Assembly (NCBI GenBank): GCA_048772705.1
Contig: JBLWGC010000216.1
Span: 62,001 to 126,000, forward strand
Origin: Leidyana gryllorum EB-2025a
Taxonomy: Eukaryota; Apicomplexa
DNA: 64,000 nucleotides
Direction of reading: 5' to 3'
How positions within the stretch are numbered: the first letter of the stretch is position 1; the number at the start of each line of letters is the position of its first letter. A model generated the notes under the pieces. The model searched no databases and was not told the DNA's origin. It saw nothing but the letters and a program-made list of their open reading frames with translations. This document shows, one piece after another, positions 31,431 through 42,708 of this stretch. Position numbers and translations under genes: made by a program.

Positions 31431-33503
31431 TCACTCGCTGCTGGGAGGCATCCATGTCGCATGGGCATCGTCCATAAAAGCTATACCACTGGCCAGATAA
31501 GGATCTCCCAACGACATTGTCAACGAGTTGGTCTTCTTGAGCAGCCCTGAATCAACTATGAGCTTCAGTAGCCTCAGACGTCCTCCGTAACCCGCAGTCG
31601 CTCTCACATAAAGCTCATCCTCAGCTTGCACTTTCCAGCTGCTCCCTGGAGGACCTTCGCTCGAACCGACACAGACACTCAAATCTGCCCCTCCTAGGCG
31701 ATCGATGGTATCCAATGCGCGCCCCTCCGAACCGAACATCCACTGGTCAAATCTCACACTCCACTCGTAGTGTTTCCGCATCAGTTGAACGGGAGCCCCT
31801 CGATGTCTCGTCAAATACTGATGTAAAATAGTCTTGCGACAGCCGACTGGGTTGTTCCAAATATCAGGGCATTGCAGTGCACGGCCCCACTTCCCAGTCA
31901 CCAACAATTTCCCGACTTCCATTAAGGACAAGAATGGCAGGATGGACCCAATCAGTATTCGCTGTCGGGTGTCTAATTCCGGAAGTTGTGGGTCCTCCTC
32001 CATTTTCGTTGCCGGCACGTGTGCCCGCCGGATGCAGACATAGTACGGATTGACAACCTCGTGAGGTTGCCGAGGAGCTGGCTTCCCTTTGCCTTCGTCG
32101 CCTCTATAATAGCTGCCGTCGAAGTCTGGGTCTCGCACCGCGTCGGGAGTTACGAAAAAATCTGTACCAATTGATGTGATCTCAAAGTCGACATTCGCGG
32201 TAGAGTGCGCATGTAAGCTCAGTTCGATGGCCGGTGGCCGGGGGAAACATAACGTGAGATCAATGGGCACCATTGGTGCTGTCACTTGTGTTGTCGTTAT
32301 GTTTCGGGGTCCTGGAGCTTGATCAGCTCGCACAGATGTCATGACAATGTATGATTTAGCCGCATCAGGAGCCTTGGGGGTGGCTCGCAGACCTACTGTG
32401 ACGCAGCCTTCAGCTGTCCTTTCCGCTTCTGGGACTATATAGATGTAATTTAGCACAGACATATCGATGTAATTTAGCATAGCCATGCTGTCTACAAATG
32501 TTTTCAAACTAGTCCGAAATTCCTTTGGTGAGACTTGAAGACTAGGGCATCAGTATGTCACAGCGAGCAGGAAATACGATCAACGTACCATCGAACTCCG
32601 AGGGAGTCAAGTTTGTTAGAAATGCTTTGATGGTGTCACCAGACTGACCATTCATGATAAAGTCGTATTCAGATGAATAGTTGGGATCGGGCATTATAAA
32701 GAGGTCGTAGGTTGGATCAGGCCCTCCTCCTTGCGCATTTAAGAGTGCGTGAAGTCCCTCCTGCTCTAAATGATCATTTAAAGCAATCAATGACGCGTGC
32801 AGCTTTGTTGTTTTGGTTCCGTATCGGTTCATCACACCGTCAAAGCGCTGTGCCGCCTGTATATCTGGGATCTGAGGGACACGCGTGTGTGCATTGTACT
32901 CACGAGGCGGATCGCTGCTTTGCAGCGCTCAGAAAGAATCCGCACCAAGTCTCGTTCTAAGTTTGCGTCCTCAAGACTATGGATACCAATCATATTGAAA
33001 CCAGCGACTTGCGTGTCTCACAGGCATGCCATAAGGAATCCAAATTCAAAGAAGGCGGGATTGGCTGCTTTAAAGTCAACTAAGCAGCACGATTCACGGC
33101 TGAAACGCGCTTTGATGGCGCCAATGATGCCGTCTGGTCCCAATACGGGTGGTAAAAGCGGGCGAACGAGAGGTTGAGGATCGTGTTGTAGCAAAGTAGC
33201 AGCTGCAACTGTGACTGTCATCTTGCGACCGCGCATAAGCTGGGCAGTGATTGAGAATTGTGTAGATATGAAGACTGGGGCTTACATCGACCGTCTCATT
33301 TTCGGCGAGTTCTCGATCATATAAGCCCGCTAGGGGGGCGTCCATAAGCAATTCCACATCGACTGGCTGGCAGGTCGGTCGGCGTGATATGTGTTGGTGC
33401 GTACTGTCTGGTCAGCCACGAAGCTGTATGTATTGAAGTAAGTTCCGAGAGGTGCAAGGCCTAACGCCTGACGGTTCCGATCGTCGGCAATGTGTTCGTC
33501 CAT
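31431..33503 (-). CDS. F-box-like protein with unassigned N-terminal domain
   Basis: Exons 33503-33405, 33366-33286, 33239-33022, 32976-32904, 32856-32589 and 32533-31431 give 613 aa. An F-box-like motif sits in the C-terminal third: RILIGSILPFLSLMEVGKL, then TGKWGRALQCPDIW. F-box proteins recruit substrates to SCF ubiquitin ligases. The first 330 residues hold a conserved-looking but unrecognised region (MTVTVAAATLLQH, FGFLMACLLEDANLERDLV, YGTKTTKLHASLIALNDHL). No WD or LRR repeats were seen. The intron-5 acceptor (AG at 32534) was preferred over the nearby TAG because only it keeps the frame. The stop lies 11 nt from the GET3 stop. Confidence 0.65.
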
Positions 33504-33566
33504 GTTTTGTTTTTGGCAAAATTTCGAATGAATAAGTGACGGTTGCCGGGTATGCAGCAGCTGTGA

Positions 33567-34886
33567 ATGACCACCCTAAATCCTATTGACATAGACAAGC
33601 CGTCGCTGGAATGCGTCGCTCTCATTGACCTCGAGAACATTCGGTTGTCGTGGCAGCGTACCTATTCCCGAGTGTTTGAGTATGCTGATTTGGTGCTCTT
33701 ATGTGGGTTGACAGAAAAGTTGATGGACACTCGCATGAGCCGCATCGTTGTATTCGCTACAGACCCTACAGAGTATAAAGGGCGGCAGGTGCAGATAGTC
33801 GCCAACCGCTTGGGTCTCTTACAGGGCGGAACTAATCGGAACCTCTCGGAACACGAAGTTCGGGTACTTTGTGAGGAGCTCAAGAAGCGGCAAGTGCCTC
33901 TGAGCGACGACGTTGACGCGGGATTCAGAATAATTAAGTCATTGACTGAGGACGCTAAGGCGTCAGGAGCTTTGCAGCCAAAGGGCACGGCGCCTGCCGC
34001 GCTTCACCAGCAGCAGCAACAGCAGCAGTCCCCCATAAAATTAGACGACGACGATGATGATGATGATGACGACGCCATGAGTTGTTTGTCCTCTGTATCC
34101 AAATGTTCCACGCCCACATCGGACGATTCTTCTTCGTCCTCTTCGAGTGACGACTGCGAGATTATAAATGGCGATGATGGCGACGAGGTGGTCTTTTTGG
34201 GCGAGTCTACTACTACTGCTACAGCGGTAGGAGACAGCCGACAAAAGACCCCTGTCCATCAAAATGGAAGCCGAAAACGAGCCCGATTGGCATTGTCAGC
34301 TCAACAGCAGGTTGGGCCATTGCAACTGGGTGGTAAACTTTCTCTTCCACAGGTTGGACCATCAAGGAAATTTGCCAAAACGTCAGCTGGCGGCAGCAGC
34401 AGCGGCGGGTCTACTAGTCTCATGGAACGGCGGCTTTCCGATGAAGGACGACGGATTGAGCTGCGTCTGTATGGTTTCAAGGTAGCCAAAGGCCGCGCTG
34501 TGCAGCGTGGCTGCGACGTGGCATTAAGTGCCGAGTTGACAAAGACGTGTTTCCATCCGAATGTTGACAAGATTGTTCTTTTCAGTGCGGACTCGGACTT
34601 CCAGGAGATTATGCATAACACTATGGAAGCCGAAAACGTGGGCGGGGTCCTCAAGTATGCCAAGACTGCCTGGGTCTGTGGGTTTCGTCAGGCCTTCAAT
34701 CAGGCTAACATACGTGCCCTACGTAGTAATCGCCACAAGATCTTAGGTGGTCATCATGAACGTGGAGTCATAGTTAACGGGAATCTGAAATACGTCGTTA
34801 TCGACGAAGTCTTCCCTCAGATCAAATATGATTTAGAGACCCAAAGAGCCAAGCGGATACACTGGGCACCCCAACCTTTCCCCTAG
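33567..34886 (+). CDS. NYN (PIN-like) domain protein split by a low-complexity insert
   Basis: A single exon of 439 aa. The N-terminal part has the NYN-fold start (ECVALIDLENIRL) with its acidic residue, and the second half resumes with GCDVALSAELTK followed by KIVLFSADSDFQEIM, the NYN motif with the catalytic Asp pair. Between them lie about 200 residues of poly-Gln, poly-Asp, poly-Ser and Lys-rich sequence, so the nuclease fold appears interrupted by a disordered insert. NYN proteins are metal-dependent RNases. The C-terminal HHERGVIVNGNLKYVVI region is unassigned. The gene lies head-to-head with the F-box-like gene, 63 nt apart. Confidence 0.75.
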   Translation: MTTLNPIDIDKPSLECVALIDLENIRLSWQRTYSRVFEYADLVLLCGLTEKLMDTRMSRIVVFATDPTEYKGRQVQIVANRLGLLQGGTNRNLSEHEVRVLCEELKKRQVPLSDDVDAGFRIIKSLTEDAKASGALQPKGTAPAALHQQQQQQQSPIKLDDDDDDDDDDAMSCLSSVSKCSTPTSDDSSSSSSSDDCEIINGDDGDEVVFLGESTTTATAVGDSRQKTPVHQNGSRKRARLALSAQQQVGPLQLGGKLSLPQVGPSRKFAKTSAGGSSSGGSTSLMERRLSDEGRRIELRLYGFKVAKGRAVQRGCDVALSAELTKTCFHPNVDKIVLFSADSDFQEIMHNTMEAENVGGVLKYAKTAWVCGFRQAFNQANIRALRSNRHKILGGHHERGVIVNGNLKYVVIDEVFPQIKYDLETQRAKRIHWAPQPFP

Positions 34887-34899
34887 AGCATGCGCACCA

Positions 34900-37800
34900 A
34901 TGACCTCCAAAACCTCACCCATTAAGTTAGCTGACCAATCCAAAGCCCCCAAGCTCCCATCCTTCGAGCCGGCTGCTCCAAAGCTCACGCCCAAGAAGGT
35001 CCTCAAGACTTTGCCCGCCTCCGCCAAGCTCGTTCCGGTAACCAAGAAGACAGGAGTACCAAAGAAGGAGTCTGGGGCTGGCAGGCCACTCAAAGAAGTC
35101 TCACCACCTCCTTGGACACGCGCCGGCCCCAGGTTCAATACCCCATCAGATGATGCAGAAGACGAAACAGCCTCTACATCAAGTGACGGTCAACAAGACA
35201 TTGGCAAGATTATCAAAAGTATACAAGCAGACATTGATCCAAGAGTCAAAGCAGGCGGTCAGTTCCCTGTTGATGGAATAGTTGAAGACGGTATGTTGCC
35301 CAAACTCACACACACACGAGACACCTTCATATTTAGCCCTCGGAGATCTCGAGAGAAAAGCGCAATACTACTTCCTCCTATTCAGCCGTGAGCGCAAGCG
35401 CAAGGCGGATCTACAGAATCAGAACTACTACCTAGTCAACGGTATGATTTTGATCACGTACTATATATACATTACACGAATGCCAACAGAAAATCAAACA
35501 TTACAATCGCACCTCTCGGATGAGCAGACTAAACTTGCTATTCTGGAACGCAAGGTTTCAGAAATCCGAGCTGACCCTACCACTATGAGACAAATATTCG
35601 AACGCTTGCATCTTCTGTACTATCAGTTAGACACACTCACACAATCGTTAGCCGGCGTCTGTGGGAACATAGCTTTCAACCCTCCCATAAAACAGGAAGA
35701 GCTGTATAAAATACTCCTAGACTACCTATTTCCGTGCAGAGCACTCGACCCAAGACTAGATGGTACGTAGAGACACACACGATCACACACACCGCTCATC
35801 GTGCCTCAGGTCTCTTCGGGGCAGTTCTTGAGTACGCCACTGGCGCCAAGAAGCCTCCGCAAGCCTTAGTGCCACCTCCACCGGCCTTCGCGGCTCTTCA
35901 AACACAGAGTACCTATCCGTGGGTACCTGGTGGTGAGGCGCCGATCGTCGTTGTTAAGAAAGGTGCCGATGGAAAGGCCGCAGGTCCTCCTGCGGCTGGT
36001 GGTTCCACTAGCTCTGTCAGAGACCCCGGGCCACGGAAAGACGATGTTAAACTCACTGGTTTTGCATTGGAGATTGTGTACGTCAAAGTCAGCAAGGAAG
36101 GTGTCAATAAGGTCACACTGGTTGTCCGCTATGATAACGAGAAACTCGAAGAGATCCGCAAGAAGCCAGATCGTCAAATCCAAGGCATCGACCTCCAGGG
36201 CGGGGAAGCGACTTTCCAAAAGGTGATCACACTGACAGAAACACCTCCCAGAGTCAAAGGGGTTACTCCTTCCTTTGTTGTCGATGTCATCGAAGAGGGA
36301 AAGACACCAGACTCGGTTCTCGGAGCAGCAACTATCGGCTTCTTAGATCCTCTCACCATCAAAGAGAATGCGGAGTTCGAAGTCAAAGATTCCAAGAAGG
36401 AGAAGATTGGTGTCGTGCGCTTGACTTTGGGCGGCATACCCAAGGACTCGATGCTCCCAGCCGAACGGCGAGCTGTTCTATTGGCTGCCGAAGCGAAGGC
36501 AAAGGAGGAAGCCAAAGCCAAGGTGGCCACAAAGGTCATCGAGAGTAAGAAAGACGAGGCCGGCAAGAAAGCTGAGGAGCCTAAAAAGGCTGAGGCCAAA
36601 CCGGGCGAAGGCAAGAAGGAGGGTGATGCTAAGCCTTCCGGGGTCAAAGCCCTGGCGGCTAAGACTGATGACTCGGCTAAGAAGGCGGCTGAACTCAAGC
36701 CAGGTGGTCTCAAACCGCCGGGCGAAATCAAGAAAGAAGCTCCCAAGTCTCCCGGTGGGTTGAAGCCGCCAACAGAACTCAAGAAAGTGGAAGCGAAACC
36801 GGCTGGGCCTCCGCCAGCCAAGACTGACGCGTTGAAGAAGGTGGAGCTGAAGAAAGTGGAACCTCCGAAACCCGCCGAAGTCAAGAAAGAAGAAGCAAAG
36901 GGTGTTCAAATGAAGAAAGTTGAAAGACTGAAGCCAGCTGGTCTACAGGACGAGCGCGGAGAGGAACAGGGCTCCTGGAAAGCAAGTGATCTGCGGAATA
37001 AGTACAAAGCTATGGAAGCGGCCAATGCGAAGACCGCGGGTGCTGTCAAGAAGGAAGAGCCTGGCAAGGCACCCGCCAAAGGAAAGGAGGACGCCAAGGC
37101 AAAGGCTGACGCGGGGGCAACGGCCGACCCCAAAGCTAAGGAAGATGCAAAGGCAAAGGGAGACGCTAAGGGCAAGGAGGACGCCAAGGCGAAAGATGAT
37201 TCCAAGGCCAAAGCCGACGCCAAGGGCAAGGCGGATGCCAAAGGGAAAGCAGATGCCAAGGCCAAAGCGGATGCCAAGGCCAAAGATGGCGAGGCGGATG
37301 ATGCCAAAGCGAAGGGACCAGCGGCCAAGGGAGGCAAGGCGCCCAAGGAAGCTGCAAAGAAGGGTGCAGAGCTCAAGTCTTTGAAGATGCCGAGCAAGAA
37401 GGAGGGAGATGCTGGCAAAGCGGCGAAGAAAGGACCGACTAAAGATCCGTTCAAAGACGACACGCCATTACTCAGCGAGGCCAAAGTTCAAAAGAAGCCG
37501 ACAGAGAAGAAGATCTTGGGCAAGTCCAAGACCGAACCCAAAGCGGGCAAAGGAGGAGCCGAGGGTGATACTCCCGCCAAAGCTGCCAAGGGCAAGATGG
37601 ACGCCAAAGCCGCTAAGGAAGATGGCAAAGCCGCAAAGGACGGCGCCAAGGCGGGCAAAGTAGCCAAGGACGCCGGCAAGGCGGCCAAGGAGGGTAAAGT
37701 GGCTAAGGACGCCGGAAAGGCAACAAAGGAGGCGGGTAAAGTGGCCAAGGACGTCGGGAAGGCGGCCAAGGACGTCGGGAAGGCTACAAAGGACGCTGGG

Positions 37801-38289
37801 AAGGCTACAAAGGACGCTGGGAAGGCTACAAAGGACGCTGGGAAGGCTACAAAGGACGCTGGGAAGGCTACAAAGGACGCGGGGAAGGCGGCTAAGGACG
37901 CTGGGAAGGCTACAAAGGACGCTGGGAAGGCTACAAAGGACGTCGGGAAGGTGGCCAAGGAGGGTAAAGTGGCCAAGGACGTCGGGAAGGCTACAAAGGA
38001 CGCTGGGAAGGCTACAAAGGACGCTGGGAAGGCTACAAAGGACGCCGGGAAGGCTACAAAGGACGGCGGGAAAGCCACAAAGGAGGCGGGCAAAGTGGCA
38101 AAGGACGCTGGGAAAGCAGCAAAGGGGAAGGCAGAGAGTAAGGGGCCGGCCAAGGTTGCAAAGAGCAAAGCTGAGGGGCCAACGGCCAAGACTTCTCCTG
38201 AGGAAGGGGAGGGGGAAGAGACAGTTGCTAAGGCAAAGGTAGCGAAGGGAAAGGATGTGAAAGCTGCTAAGAAAGTTGGGAAGAAGTAG
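34900..38289 (+). CDS. Large protein with coiled coil, C2-like domain and Lys/Ala tandem repeats
   Basis: Four exons (34900-35290, 35337-35441, 35490-35762, 35810-38289) give 1,082 aa. The N-terminal 130 residues are Pro/Lys-rich and disordered. Next comes a helical segment (GDLERKAQYYFLLFSRERK; SHLSDEQTKLAILERKVSEI), then a beta-rich C2-like domain (VKLTGFALEIVYVKVS to GVVRLTLGGIP, near residues 350-470). The last 550 residues are Lys/Ala/Glu repeats, including many KATKDAG heptads. The intron at 35763-35809 joins what would otherwise look like two genes; its GTACGT donor and CCTCAG acceptor keep the frame. The repeat part could be a cytoskeletal or linker segment. No family recognised. Confidence 0.7.
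37600..38130 (+). repeat. Coding tandem repeat, 21-bp units (KATKDAG)
   Basis: Within the last exon of the preceding gene, 21-bp units encoding KATKDAG and close variants (KAAKDAG, KVAKEGK, KATKDVG) repeat about 20 times. The most regular part is 37780-38070, where several units are almost identical in DNA, so length change by slippage or unequal exchange is likely. Confidence 0.9.
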
Positions 38290-38312
38290 AGGTTTTTGAT
38301 CTTGGTAGCATA

Positions 38313-39365
38313 ATGTTCAGTGTCTTGATAAATTGGTCCCTGGCGGTGTGCTTCGGCCTGATCGGAGGTGTGTACTCTATCCGTGCAGTGGAGACTGTAG
38401 GAGGGCCGAAGACAGAAGTTTCCCCGGAAGACTATGTGGTTCGGACGGTGAAGGGTCCAGGGACCTCAGAGGGGAGAGCGTTAGAATCGTGTTCGTTCCC
38501 GTTGGAGATATTGCTGTTACAAGACACCACATTCAACATGGATCATTCGTGGGGGAAGGCAGTGAACGGCGGGCTTCAACAGCTGCTGACGGCCGTTGAC
38601 CGATTTCATCCGCAGACATCTTTTGGATTGGCGACTTTGCGCGACAAGCCCTTGTGGCCTCACGGTGATCCTGACAAGGATTACTGCGTTAATTTAGTGG
38701 TTCCCTTGAGCCGGGAGGACAGCCAGCAGCACCGAATAATCACTAATTATGAGAACTTGAAGGCTGAGAGTGGGGGAGATCCGGCTGAGAATCAAGTGGG
38801 TGCTCTCCTATCTGTTTTGGACGATGATAAGGTTGGATGGGGAGATGAGTCTGACGCAGTGCGGTTGGTATATCTGATAACTAATTCAGTTGGACATTAC
38901 TATGGCGATGGTACGAATGTCCACAATTTGCCCCCTTTCTTTGGGCCGGGTAAGGTGGGAAGTGACGACCAGTGTCAGAAGATGTATTACCCCTCCCTGG
39001 ATATGCTGAAACAAGCCCGTGAACATCGTGGTGCATCAATTGCTTTCTTAGTGATTGACGATCTCTATTATAAACAAACTCCTCTGAACTTCTGGAGGTA
39101 CATAAATGCATTCTTGGGGCAGAGTGAAGAATTCGTTCAACAATTGAATCCCGATGGGAGCAACTGGTTTGAAGCAGTACACAACGTTCTGGAATACCTC
39201 GAACGCAGTGAATGCCCTGACCACGACCCAACTTTGCTTCCCACCGCGCCCCCAACATCCTCATCCACTTCGTTTTCAAGTACGACGACGGCAGCGACCA
39301 GTTCCACAACGGTGACCACCAGCAGTACCACAACGGTGACGACCAGCAGCAGTACCACAGCGTAA
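38313..39365 (+). CDS. Secreted vWA/integrin-beta-like protein with Ser/Thr tail
   Basis: A single exon of 350 aa. The N-terminus is a signal peptide (LINWSLAVCFGLIGGVYS). The core resembles a von Willebrand factor A / integrin-beta I domain: LEILLLQDTTFNMDHSW carries a MIDAS-like DxTxx motif (Thr-Asn in place of the usual second Ser pair), followed by FHPQTSFGLATLRDKPL and a Rossmann-like alternation with RLVYLITNSVGH and ASIAFLVIDD. The last 45 residues are almost only Ser, Thr and Ala, typical of an O-glycosylated stalk. No C-terminal membrane helix follows, so it is probably released or wall-bound. It may act in adhesion; this is inference. Confidence 0.7.
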   Translation: MFSVLINWSLAVCFGLIGGVYSIRAVETVGGPKTEVSPEDYVVRTVKGPGTSEGRALESCSFPLEILLLQDTTFNMDHSWGKAVNGGLQQLLTAVDRFHPQTSFGLATLRDKPLWPHGDPDKDYCVNLVVPLSREDSQQHRIITNYENLKAESGGDPAENQVGALLSVLDDDKVGWGDESDAVRLVYLITNSVGHYYGDGTNVHNLPPFFGPGKVGSDDQCQKMYYPSLDMLKQAREHRGASIAFLVIDDLYYKQTPLNFWRYINAFLGQSEEFVQQLNPDGSNWFEAVHNVLEYLERSECPDHDPTLLPTAPPTSSSTSFSSTTTAATSSTTVTTSSTTTVTTSSSTTA

Positions 39366-39425
39366 ACCGCGAGTGGCCGTAATTACTTCTTCTTGTTAAG
39401 ACTGACAGCATAGAAATCCCATTGC

Positions 39426-42400
39426 ATGCCTGAGGGAAGCGATTTTCTTAATCTTGTTGTTCCACCAACACCCCCCACAAACAATGTCAAACGGCCTGAC
39501 GAGGACTCCTCGTCCTCTGCTATTGTTGTCAACCCGTCCCCTTCGCTTCTCTTTGAACTTCTCGCTCAGATAACGGACCAATGCAACACAGCCATTGCCG
39601 CATCCAACTTTGATGATACAATAAAGGTGAGACCGCCAGCGACACCATTATCACACCCCCGGCCGGCCAGTGTCTCTCCACCAATCTCCCCGCGAGTATC
39701 GTATTACACACCTATTTGGGTACACATCCCAAATCGGCTGTCAGCTTGCGACATGCCCTCCTCGAGAGAGTTTCAGAGTTTGTGACCTATGGACGCGAGA
39801 CGGACATTGTTGACACTCTCTCGAGCCCGCTCATCCCCCCACTCAAGGAGCTCGGGTGCCTCGCAGCCATAACCGACAATCACCAAACGGCAGAACCGCC
39901 GTACACAGCCCTCAAATGTCTGCTCTCCTCTGTCGATGAGCACTCAGACACCGCTGCAGCCTCTGACGAAGACATTCACGCCATTCAACGTTGCCATAAA
40001 GCCATAGTCCAAAGTCTCGCCAAGTCTGCCGACGGCCTCTGGAGTTTGGCCACTGCGCTTGTCAGAGAGTCACAACTCTTCGATGTCGCCAAAGACATCA
40101 CTGCTCGGCAATCCTGCGATGGTCTCCACCCCGGCGCTGCCGAGAAGATCACCTGTATCCTCGGCTCCCTGGCTGCTATCGACCCTCCGCCGTCAGTCGA
40201 CTCTTTGCCGGAACCCATTGCCGAGTTCTCGCGAGACTGTGTCTCGGAGATCACAGCCATCACCAATGCTCTCCAGCAGTTGGGAGAGGACGGACTGTTG
40301 TTTGCCGAGATTATATCCCACGTGCGCTGCGAGATGTGGCATTGGCCCGTCATTTTACGCATGATGGCGCTGGAGACTGCCCTGATGGCACGTCAAAAAG
40401 CCACTGATGAGAACGACCAACGCTTCACCGCCCTCCTCCCGGGACTCATCACTCATTTACGGTCCGCTCAGGTGAGAGACAGTGCATTGTATTGCAGTGC
40501 AGTGCAGTGCAGCGCGATGCAATAACTATCCATAACTATCAATCACTCTCTCTCTCGTGGCAGAAAGTGACGTACAAACTGATTCTGTCGTACAAAGATC
40601 ATTCTGCCCACGCACTGATGGCGACGGCTCTCGACGCTTATGACGTCGGGTTCAATTATGCTATGGACATAATGCCGAACCCCGCTATAGCCGTCCGTAA
40701 GGCTTTGTTCTCTTTTGAGTGAAGGGTCGATCAATTCAATATTTTCCCCCACAGAGCTGTTTGGCAGATGGGCGACTGCCTTCCAAGAAGGACGGACTGG
40801 GATCAGTGAGGCGCTCGTCGGCCGATTTCCTATTTTATTCGCGGTGTGTCCGGTGGCGGTTGTGGAGGTATTGTCCAATGCACCGAGGGCTGTCTCGGCG
40901 TTCCTGAGTAACGTCACTCTGGCTGAGACCCTTGTGCAACTCAGTCTCGGAGACGACAGTCTCCCGGTTCCACTGACAAAAATGCTCGTATTGGCGATGA
41001 GTCAGGCGGCGTACTCTATCTGTTCGGCCAGTGGGACGAGCGTAGCTGACCAGGAGTTACAGAATGCTCGGCCGGTTTGCGGGTTTGTCATCAAGTCGCT
41101 ATTCAAACTCGGCCAGCGCTATCCCAAACTCCTTTTCACCGATCTGTTGGAAAAAGAGGTCCATTTGATAGTTGGGAAGAACTGTGCCACAATGACGGAA
41201 TTGGTTGGTGTGCTGTTAGTGATGTTATTTGTCACTGAGCACGAACTTCTGACTCTCCAGCGGTTATTGTCGTCTTCTTGCGCTTCGTATGCCGATCGTC
41301 GCAGTATCATTTCGGCTCTCAAGGCAGCAGTGCAGAATAACAGAGTCAATGTGAATCCGCCGTATCTCCAGCGATACATCCGACCGCATTTCCTGCTGGC
41401 CTGCGGTCGGTTGAGAGAAGACTTGAGTTGGATATTCGAGTCGTATTGGCGTTTGACATCGTTAGAGACTGAGGGAGGAGTAACGACGAGTGGTGGTCAG
41501 CCCGCGAGTGCTTTGGATATCAGTCTGCTGCGACGGCGAAGACTCGATGCATTGGGAGAACTGTACGCGAACGCTGACAAAATCGTGCCGGGTCCCACCC
41601 AGGACAGTCTTTGTTTGATTGACCGACACAGCGTTATAGATACATATCTAATGACCCAAGAGGCCTTATCGTACCAAACAGCGACTCTGCAGTGCCAAGT
41701 TTTGTTACTGCTCCATATTCGGGAGTTCCACAAGGCAGCCACTCTGGCCAACTGCCACGATCGTCTCGAACTGCTGAAAATGGTGGCCGCCAGTGCACCC
41801 CCCAGTACGCATTTGAGTGAGTTTCAAAAATGAGATCTCCTCATTGATGGATTCGACCTTTTCCTCCTCTCCAGAAACCCGGCGAGTATTGTGGAGTACA
41901 GTGCTGAATCGGGGAACCAGTCTGTTGGGGTCGGTCGATGAGTCGACAGTTGTGAACAACCTGACTCAGCTGCTGGCAGAGTCGATGCTGCGACCCGAAG
42001 AGGCGGCGTACTTTGCTTTCAAAGATCGCGAATTGCCAATGATAATGAGCTGTGGAGACCTGAAGGAGGGAGAGCTTTTGGAAAGTTTGGCCACCAAGTC
42101 TCAGTCGTGTGTGGGTGTGTTGACGCTGAGCGACTGTATAGACGGCTTAGAGGGGGCGGTCCCGCTGATGAATCAGAAGCTGTTGTCTCGTTTACAGACG
42201 GCCATCTGGACGAGCGCAGAGGAGTCAAAAGCAATATGTGGTAGTTTGATGCCGACATCAGGTGTCGGTAGTACCGAGAAGCCGGTGCGTAAATCCATCG
42301 AAGTGTCTTTTCCTCATGCCTGTTGCGATCTGTGCTCCGCTCCCCTCATGGCGCCGCCGACGTGGATGTTGGATGGTGAGGGCGCCGGGAGTAACAGATC

Positions 42401-42708
42401 GACGCGGTCGGTGGACTGCGAGTACTTTCGGCACAAAGTGCTCTTGCTGAACTGTAGTCACCACTACCATACGCTGTGCGCACGTACGGTGCATTTGCGG
42501 AGCAGTCCTGAGGCGTTGGGACACTATCGAGTGTTGCTGGAAGAAGCGGAACTGCAGGTGAGTGGTGGGAGGCACAGGGAAGGGCGTGATCTATTGGCGG
42601 CAGATGGTACATAAGGACGAAGAACGGCTGAGAGAAGTATATGTTGCGATGGAAAGGATTTTGTCAACAGCGTGTTTAGTTTGTGGGCCCCGGATAGCTA
42701 ATGTGTAG
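39426..42708 (+). CDS. Helical-repeat protein with Vps18-like C-terminal zinc motifs
   Basis: Six exons (39426-39626, 39671-40471, 40564-40696, 40755-41816, 41875-42557, 42604-42708) give 994 aa. Most of the protein is alpha-helical with repeating hydrophobic patterns, as in an alpha-solenoid. The C-terminus has CCDLCSAPLMAPP, a spacer, LLNCSHHYHTLC and, after the last intron, STACLVCGPRIANV, which together give a split C2-H-C2-like RING pattern with the final CxxCG seen in Vps18/Pep3. Vps18 belongs to the HOPS and CORVET tethers. The N-terminal beta-propeller expected for Vps18 is not visible, so the name is tentative. The intron at 40697-40754 uses a donor inside the shadow frame. Confidence 0.6.

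Noticed and set aside
35282-35770. Separate gene ending at 35770
   Set aside because: A GTACGT donor at 35763 and CCTCAG acceptor at 35809 join it in phase to the downstream long exon; treated as one gene.
37488-38189. Minus-strand 233-residue frame made of FVAFPAS-type repeats
   Set aside because: It is the reverse reading of the KATKDAG coding repeat; the low-complexity pattern simply mirrors the plus-strand repeat, and the plus-strand frame continues a conserved-looking gene.
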